From contig NW_011887296.1 in assembly GCF_000151315.2 (NCBI RefSeq), positions 715,095 to 779,094 of the forward strand: a DNA stretch of 64,000 bases. Reading direction: 5' to 3'. The position numbers and the translations under genes are program-made. Below, piece after piece: positions 56,101 through 64,000 of this stretch. The notes under the pieces are model-generated. The model saw only the letters and a program-made list of their open reading frames with translations. It made no database searches and was not told the DNA's origin. This DNA is from Capsaspora owczarzaki ATCC 30864. Its lineage: Eukaryota > Opisthokonta > Filasterea. Position 1 is the stretch's first letter, and each line of letters opens with the position of its first letter.

Positions 56101-59100
56101 GCGCGCCTGGCCAGAAGGGCGCCCCGGCTTTCGTCCTCGAAACCGGTGACTGCGGCTACGTTTTCAACTGGGCCACTGACGCTGCTTGCCCTGCCGACAC
56201 GGATATCGAGTGTCTCACATTCAATCCCGCGACTGGTGAGCAGTTTGATCTTTCGCCTCTCATCAAGTCGACCGGCAACTGGGAGGCACTTGATACCCGC
56301 GATGGCGGCACCTACAAGTACCTGATCAACGTGTGCCACGCCCTCAACCCGACCTCGTCCTCGTCGAGTGTTTGCCCTGCTCGTAGCGGCGCGTGCCAGA
56401 CCAAGCCGTCGGACACGACGTTTGGCCACGACCTTGGCCTCCCTGCTGGTCCCACGATCAAAAACGGCCAACTCACGCTCGAGTACGACCTTGGCAGCTC
56501 GTGCCACCAGGGCCAGTACAACCGCAGCATGCTCATTACCTTTGCCTGCAAGCCAGACACGCTGGGTGTCCCCCGCTTCATTGCCGAGACGGACGACTGC
56601 CAGTATGTCTTCCAGTGGGACACGGCTGCTGCCTGCGCAGTGAACAACACGACGCCCGTCACCGACGACTGCCGCGTTGTTGATCCTCGCACCAACAACG
56701 TGTACGACCTGAGCGGCCTCACCAAGACCACTGGCGACTACACTGTCGGTGCCGGCGACTACAGCTATCACCTGAATGTGTGCGGCAAGCTCAGCTCGGT
56801 CGCGCCCTGCAAGAACAGCAAGTCGGCTGTCTGCCAGACCAAGGTCTCTGACGCGTCGTTCGGCAAGGACGGTGGTGTCGCGTCGTCCTCGCTCAAGTTC
56901 AACGACGGCGTCATTTCGCTGCAGTACACTGGCGGCTCGTCGTGCCACGATGGCGCATTCAACCGCTCGACCGTCATCACCTTCACGTGCGCTCGTGGCA
57001 AGGTTGGCAGCCCCATCTTTGTTCAGGAAACCAACGACTGCACGTACTTTTTCACCTGGGCCACTGACGCTGCCTGCCCACCCGCGGATTCGATCGAGTG
57101 TTTGGTGTCGGACCCCACCTCGGGCGTGCAGTACGACTTTTCGTCGCTCACGCGCACGTCTGGAAACTGGGAGGCTCTCGACACGCGTGAAAACGGCAAG
57201 TTCAAGTACCTCATCAACGTTTGCCACGCCATCAACCCGGTTGCCGGTGTCTCGTGCGATCCCAAGTCCGGCGCATGCCAGACCAGCCCGTCCGATGCCA
57301 CCTTCACCAACTACAACCTTGGTCTGCCAGCCGCACCCTCCGTTGTTGATGGCACCATTGTGCTGCAGTATGTGGGCGGCACGCCCTGCCACAACAATGC
57401 CTACCAGCGCAGCACGCTGATCAAGTTCTCCTGCAAGGCCGAAACGCTTGGCTCGCCCGTCTTTATTACCGAAACCGAGTCTTGCCAGTACGTCTTCCTC
57501 TGGGAAACCTCCGCGGCCTGCGGTCCCGCCAACGACACGACCGGCACGGACTGCCAAGTTGCCGACCCCTCCAGCGGTGCCATCTACGACCTGCGCCCGC
57601 TGGCCAGCACGACTGACTACTCCTTCCTGGTGGGCTCTGACAAGTACACCATCAACATGTGCAAGCCCCTTGTGACCCAGTGCGGCACGGATGCTTCTGC
57701 TGGTGCCTGTCGCTTTGCCTCGACTTCCACGCCCGCTGCCGGCACTGTTCTTGGCCATGCAAGCACCACGCCGCTGCTTTCCAACGGCCAGCTCTCCCTG
57801 AACATGTCTGGAGGCGCCGCCTGCGGTTCGGGCTCGCGCAACGTCATTGTCAGCTTCTCGTGCAACACTGCCTCGCTGGGCCAGCCTGTCTTTGTCACTC
57901 TGGACAGCTGCAATGTCTATCTGCGTTGGGAGACGTCTGCCGCGTGCGGACCCAACCCGAACGAAGGCATGTGCACTGCGCATGATGCTGCCAACGGCTT
58001 TGACTACAACTTGGGCGTCCTGACGCGCTCGGAAACCAGCTGGACAACCGCTGGCAAATCCGGTGCTCGCTTCTTCCTGAATGTGTGCGACCGTGCGTTC
58101 GGCTCGCCTTGTGGCGACACTGCAGCGTCCTGCCAGTCCAACAATGGCCTCGTCATCGACCTCGGCCGCTCGTCCCGTGCACTCCAAGTCACTGGCGAAG
58201 GCAAGCTCTCTTTGACGTACACTGGCAACCAGTTCTGCGTTGGCACCACCTACTACACAACCAAGATCAACTTTGTCTGTGCCCGAGGCATCCTCGGCAG
58301 CCCCGTGTTCGAAGGCGTGACCAACAACTGCCAGTACACGTTCACCTGGAAGACTTCTGCTGCCTGCCCTGTGACTGCGTATGTGATCAGTTGTTGATGA
58401 TGGTGATTGATTCTTTGATGGAGCTGGAGGGGGACGGGGAAAGGGAGATTTGTTCTGGTTGGCAAAGAAGGCGCTCGGGCGTCGGCAAAAATTCAATCAT
58501 CTCACTGTGCTTTCCTTTTGGGTGGGGGTTCTTTCGCACAGTCCTGCAACAAGCACAACCTGCGCCGTGTACGACCCGCTCACAAGCAACGTGTTCAACG
58601 TGACTCGTCTGTCGCGGCCGACCAGCAATTACGTTGTCGATGCTTATCGTGGCGGTGTCCTGTATCGCTACCAACTGAATCTTTGTCGTGAGGCTGTTTC
58701 GACTCAATGCCCGGCTGGCACTGCCGTGTGCGAGACGCGACCCGACGTCCCCACCTACTCCAGGGCTGTCGGCAAGGTTGCCTCCACCCTTCAAGCAGCA
58801 GGTATGACAATGGTTTTGGGTTTGTTTTGCTTTGTTTTTGTTTTTTTCCGTTGATGACACGGCCATTGCACGTGGCGGGTGTGTACAGCAGTATTCTCAC
58901 TTGCTCGTTTGTTTTGCGGACTTTTGTACAGATGGCGCTCTTTCGATGACTTTTGCTCGCACCAACCAGCAATGCGACGACGTCAAGTACACGCCCTCGT
59001 CCATCATCATGTTCAGCTGCCGTGCCGATTCGCTTGGCGAACCCACCTTCCTGTACCGTTCGGAGAGCTGCGATTATGTGTTTAGCTGGGCTAGCTCTGT

Positions 59101-59609
59101 TGCTTGCATGTAAGTGGGACATGGTTGCGCTTTGGTTTTTTTGGTGGTTTTTTTAAGGCGAGTTTGTTTTGCTTGGATGATTTCTGACCCGTACTGTTTT
59201 TTCACCTGTCAAACAGCAACTACACACCCGAGCCACATCCCACGGACAACAACAACTCTGCTGCGAGCAGCAACAAGACCCAGGTCACCGTTATCGCCGT
59301 CGTTGTGATTTTGGTGGTGCTTGTGCTTGCCATGGGCTTCTTGCTGCGAAAGAAGTCGCGAAGGTATGTGGTGGGAGGGCGTTTCGGTTTTTTGCATGCT
59401 GCGTCCGATTCTGTACTTTGGCTTACTTTGTTTGTTTTGCAACATCCCTTGGATACGTGTGCAGGACGGCGTTGATGGCGATTGTCCTTCGACCATTCTC
59501 CATGTGCTCGCGCAATGCCCAGACCTCCTACTACTCGAGCCTAGGTCGCGGTACTGATCTTGAACGCGTCATGGCCTCCGAGGACGATGATGACTTGATG
59601 GCCTTGTAA
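49334..59609 (+). CDS. Giant MRH-repeat receptor, CI-MPR/IGF2R-like
   Basis: Exons 49334..49479, 50311..50596, 50739..58378, 58542..58801, 58932..59109, 59217..59363, 59465..59609; all phases agree, 2,933 aa. Signal peptide (MRAAIALLLVLSAAAAHCAV), 19 mannose-6-phosphate-receptor-homology repeats of ~147 residues, one TM helix (VTVIAVVVILVVLVLAMGFL) and a short tail. Each repeat carries the family frame: CxxxxP..YDLS.L, INVC, CQ, G..CH..(F/Y)NRS, ITFTC, P.F..E...C.Y.F.W.T..AC. Repeats 1-16 keep Gln, Arg, Glu and Tyr at the positions used for mannose-6-phosphate contact in animal receptors; repeats 17-19 have lost them. The tail has Y-S-S-L (Y-x-x-hydrophobic) and ends EDDDDLMAL, like an acidic-cluster dileucine. 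Expected role: sorting of tagged lysosomal hydrolases. One exon holds 17 repeats in 7.6 kb. Confidence 0.93.
50141..50181. repeat. 41-base poly(A) run
   Basis: Uninterrupted A run in intron 1 of the MRH receptor gene; a second A run of 31 lies at 49687-49717 in the same intron. Confidence 0.95.
51640..57500 (+). repeat. ~885-bp direct repeats encoding paired MRH repeats
   Basis: Within the large exon, a two-repeat unit recurs about seven times at ~880-920-bp spacing. It can be followed by the string coding ARGQVGAP or close variants near 51640, 52556, 53448, 54340, 55220, 56105 and 56995. Within a unit, type-A and type-B repeats alternate (see findings). Confidence 0.8.
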
Positions 59610-59823
59610 AATGTTGAGGTCCCATAGGTGTTCTTGTTGTTGTTCTTGTTGTCTATGCTCTTGTGTCTTTGTGTTGGTTGTTGTTGTTTCTTGTTTGAAA
59701 TGAAATCTTTTCTCTCTCTTTTTCTCGCTGTTGTCTCTGTGTCCAGTGGGTGTATTCTCTGCAAGTCCAACCCAAACCAAGCAACAAACTTGAAAGTCAG
59801 TCCAGTCCTGCAATCTCGAATCC

Positions 59824-60038
59824 ATGCTGCTGCGTGTTGGCGTTCGGACGCTTCGACGAGGGCTGGCCACCATCAGTGCGTCTCGCCCGACGCCGCATCA
59901 ACAACCGACAGTACAATGTGTGCAAGTCCTGACTCGGCTCCAGTCGAGCACGGCTGCCGCCGCTGCTGCAGTCCCACCGCAGCAGGTTGAGGCGCTGCTT
60001 CGCTCGCTCGTGGCTGATCCGACCAGCTCGTCGACCGG

Positions 60039-60072
<34 letters not shown>

Positions 60073-61220
60073 TCCACGCTGCCCATCCATGATCTGTCTC
60101 GGATGCTGGCGTCTCAGACCAACCCCGTTGCGCTGGCCGAGTTTGAGCATTACTTGCGATCGCTCTCCGTCGACCAGCGCGTGCGATTCCTGGCGACCAT
60201 GGTCTACAAGCCCGGTGAAGCCCATCTCGCTGGAACGAGTGCCCAGGATTCAATTCATGCTGTGGAACCCTCCAACGAATTGGCGAGCAACAGCGGTCCT
60301 GCATTGACTGGAAGGGCTGCAACCCGCCAAGAAGTACACTCGTCGGATGCATTCAAGTCGCCATCATCAACATCAACATCATCAACTGCGCCGAATGTTG
60401 ACGCTTCCGTTGTGGTGATGCCGGAACGTGGTGCAGATGTCAGGCAGACGGATTCGCAGCTCGTGATGGCCAAGCAAGTCATTGAACTTGTCAGTTTGTT
60501 CAATCACGGCACTCGCAAACTAACTGGTTCCGTGTAAGTATCCGTTGGCATGTATAGTTGTACGAAATGAGGCACGGCATAGCTGTGTGATGACAATTGA
60601 TGACAACTGATGATGATTGACGATTCTCGATGGTCGAGATTCGAACCGTTCGTCTCATCTCTCATGGATTTGGACTTGCTGTGTGCATTTGGTCTCGCTC
60701 TCTAGACTGGCGCTCATGGCGTTCGCGTTGATTGCTCCTCTGTTGGTGCTGAACAAACTACTGGATGATGCCATGGAAAACATCTCGACCGACCTCATTC
60801 AAATCGTACGTTGCATTCGAACTCGCGTTTGTTTAACGTGGAAGTCGTATTGTTGAAAAACTCACAACCCTCTAGGGTGGAAAGTTCAATCCCGATCCAC
60901 AAGTGTTTGCCAACAACCTCCGTCAGTACTATTACGACATTCTGAGGCAGCAATCTACGCAAACACAACAGTCACCCGCCAGCCAAGTGCTCGACCAACA
61001 AGTGCAAGCATTGCAAGCGCAAGTCGCGCAATTGGAGCAACGACTTGCAGCTGCGCAATCGACGCCCCAGGCTGTTCAAGCAGCTGCTCCGCCGACGATT
61101 CCTCCTGCTTTGCACCCTACCGCCGATAGCACGTCAACCGCTGCGTTGGTAGAGCCCCTGCGGCAGCCCGTCAGTGTCCAGCATCCTATTCCGCTTGAGA
61201 ATGATCAAACTTCCCGATAA
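59824..61220 (+). CDS. Unknown protein, probably mitochondrial inner membrane
   Basis: Exons 59824..60533, 60706..60805, 60876..61220; phases agree, 384 aa. Not recognised. The N-terminus MLLRVGVRTLRRGLATISAS is Arg-rich without acids, a good mitochondrial targeting peptide. A poly-Ala run follows (GCT/GCC repeat ~60040-60075), then a helical region (LSRMLASQTNPVALAEFEHY), a Ser/Thr-rich linker, and a second helical part QLVMAKQVIELVSLFNHGTR before one TM segment (LALMAFALIAPLLVLNKLL). After the membrane come VFANNLRQYYYDIL and a Gln-rich coiled coil (QALQAQVAQLEQRLAAAQS). The topology recalls small membrane-anchored coiled-coil mitochondrial factors, but I would not name a family. Confidence 0.7.
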
Positions 61221-61343
61221 GGCGTGTTCAAGGACGAGGCTTGCTCAAGGACGAGGCTTGTTCAAGGACCGTGTATTTTTTGCGTATAACAAGAAAATAG
61301 GACGAAATCGCCACGTCGCCAAGTACAAACAACAACGGTGCCA

Positions 61344-63210
<1,867 letters not shown>

Positions 63211-63647
63211 GGAATGGATCACACTCGGTGGGAAGGGGAAGGAAATTGGGTACCCTGTACAGCGAAGCAGCGAAGAAAGTGAGTGAATGAAGATCAAAAA
63301 GAAAAAAAAATCGAACAGAAATCGAAAAAAAAAAATCGATACAATCCGTGGTCCAACAGAGCAAACACAGAGTGACATGGGGCTGCTGATGGATGGGTGT
63401 GCGTATGTATGTGTGTTCGTGTGGTGTGTGTTGTTGCGTTCTTGATTGGTGTTCAGAAGAGGCGGGGGAAGAGGAGCGCGCTTATCTTTTTTTTTTTTTT
63501 TTTTTTGGCGCGAAAACTTCCCGCCCAAATTATGGTCAAAGTCCAACACTATCATCCCTGAGCTGCGTCGCACTACATGCCATTTTCACCCTCTGTGCGT
63601 TGGGGGTTTTGGGGGGTTGCATTTGTGCGAGTTGGATGGTAGACAAA
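63211..63647. promoter_or_regulatory. Divergent promoter region, RBBP4 / right-edge gene
   Basis: A gap of about 440 bp holding T/A-rich tracts (63298-63340) and a 20-base T run at ~63487-63507. Promoter by position only. Confidence 0.4.
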
Positions 63648-64000
63648 ATGGCAGGGAACTCGGAGGTCGCAAGCGCGAGCGAAGGAAACAATGACAATGC
63701 ATACAACGAGCAAAAACGACTGAACTCAGCTCTGCACCATTTACATTCTCGAATGGAATCAATGGAGAAAATCGTACAATCTCGACACCAACCATGGACG
63801 GCAGAATGGAACTGCACTCACAGTCGTTTGTGAACGCTCAACCATTTTTCACTCTTTTTTTTTTTTTTTTTTTTTCAAGTTTCCCAAATCTGCTTTGTGT
63901 TTCTTCCACAACCTAGATTCCAGAAGCCTCAGCGTTTCCTCGTGGAAGGTTTTTCAAATAGCTCTCCCACCCTTTTCTTGTTGTTGTACTTGTTTGATTT
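63648..64000 (+). CDS. Start of an unknown gene at the right edge (partial)
   Basis: ATG at 63648 (AAAATGGC context) opens MAGNSEVASASEGNNDNAYN, then EQKRLNSALHHLHSRMESME, an amphipathic helix. As read, the frame stops at 63833, but a GTACAA donor near 63773 could splice it into sequence beyond the window. A T run lies at ~63856-63876. Coding status uncertain. Confidence 0.35.

Noticed and set aside
50784-58496. Very long minus-strand open frames (576, 989 and 860 codons)
   Set aside because: They are antisense to the MRH repeat exon. Repeated GC-rich codons keep stops out of that frame; the sense strand has full cysteine-framed domain repeats.

Overview
The window is a gene-dense nuclear segment of a unicellular eukaryote. 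Nearly every protein gene is split by short GT-AG introns (mostly 50-270 bp, a few of 600-800 bp), and intergenic gaps are short and rich in poly(A)/poly(T) runs and microsatellites. The gene set (an animal-type receptor tyrosine kinase, a cation-independent mannose-6-phosphate receptor homologue, twinfilin, arfaptin, an Atg1/ULK-type kinase, PDXDC1, RBBP4, CENP-A) points to a holozoan protist. A filasterean such as Capsaspora is my best guess, by inference only.

Layout, left to right. 1-11.3 kb: end of a mitochondrial pyruvate carrier subunit, seryl-tRNA synthetase (-), an SLC25A44-like carrier (+), arfaptin (-), an ERI1-type exonuclease (+) and a twinfilin with a very long N-terminal extension (+). 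11.6-15.3 kb: an LRR receptor without a kinase (-), one LRR per exon. 15.3-17.7 kb: gene-poor, with a ~200-bp inverted-repeat pair. 17.7-19.7 kb: a broken Crinkler-like gene. 20.1-23.6 kb: Atg1/ULK-like kinase (-). 23.7-25.0 kb: TCAIM/DUF4460-like protein (+). 25.2-29.3 kb: an LRR receptor tyrosine kinase (-), paralogous outside the kinase to the 11.6-kb gene. 30.2-31.7 kb: centromeric histone H3 (-). 32.7 kb: small unknown protein. 33.8-35.7 kb: LRR plus Pelle/IRAK-like kinase (+). 36.1-40.4 kb: PDXDC1 (-) and deoxyribose-phosphate aldolase (+), divergent. 40.7-42.8 kb: ArfGAP/UBA protein (-). 43.6-45.7 kb: tandem ADF-H protein (+). 45.9-49.1 kb: BTB/BACK/SPRY protein (+). 49.3-59.6 kb: a 2,933-residue MRH-repeat receptor (+). 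59.8-61.2 kb: unknown, probably mitochondrial membrane protein (+). 61.3-63.2 kb: RBBP4 (-). 63.6 kb to the edge: start of an unknown gene.

No operon logic applies. Shared themes are membrane traffic (M6P-receptor homologue, ArfGAP, arfaptin), actin turnover (twinfilin, tandem ADF-H), mitochondria (two carriers, the TCAIM-like protein, one unknown) and chromatin (CENP-A, RBBP4). The most striking element is the M6P-receptor homologue: 16 of its 19 repeats keep the four residues used for mannose-6-phosphate binding, and the array grew as alternating domain pairs inside one 7.6-kb exon.

Exon boundaries were inferred by eye from splice consensus and phase consistency. Three gene models (11.6, 40.7 and 43.6 kb) carry a one-base discrepancy, reported separately.
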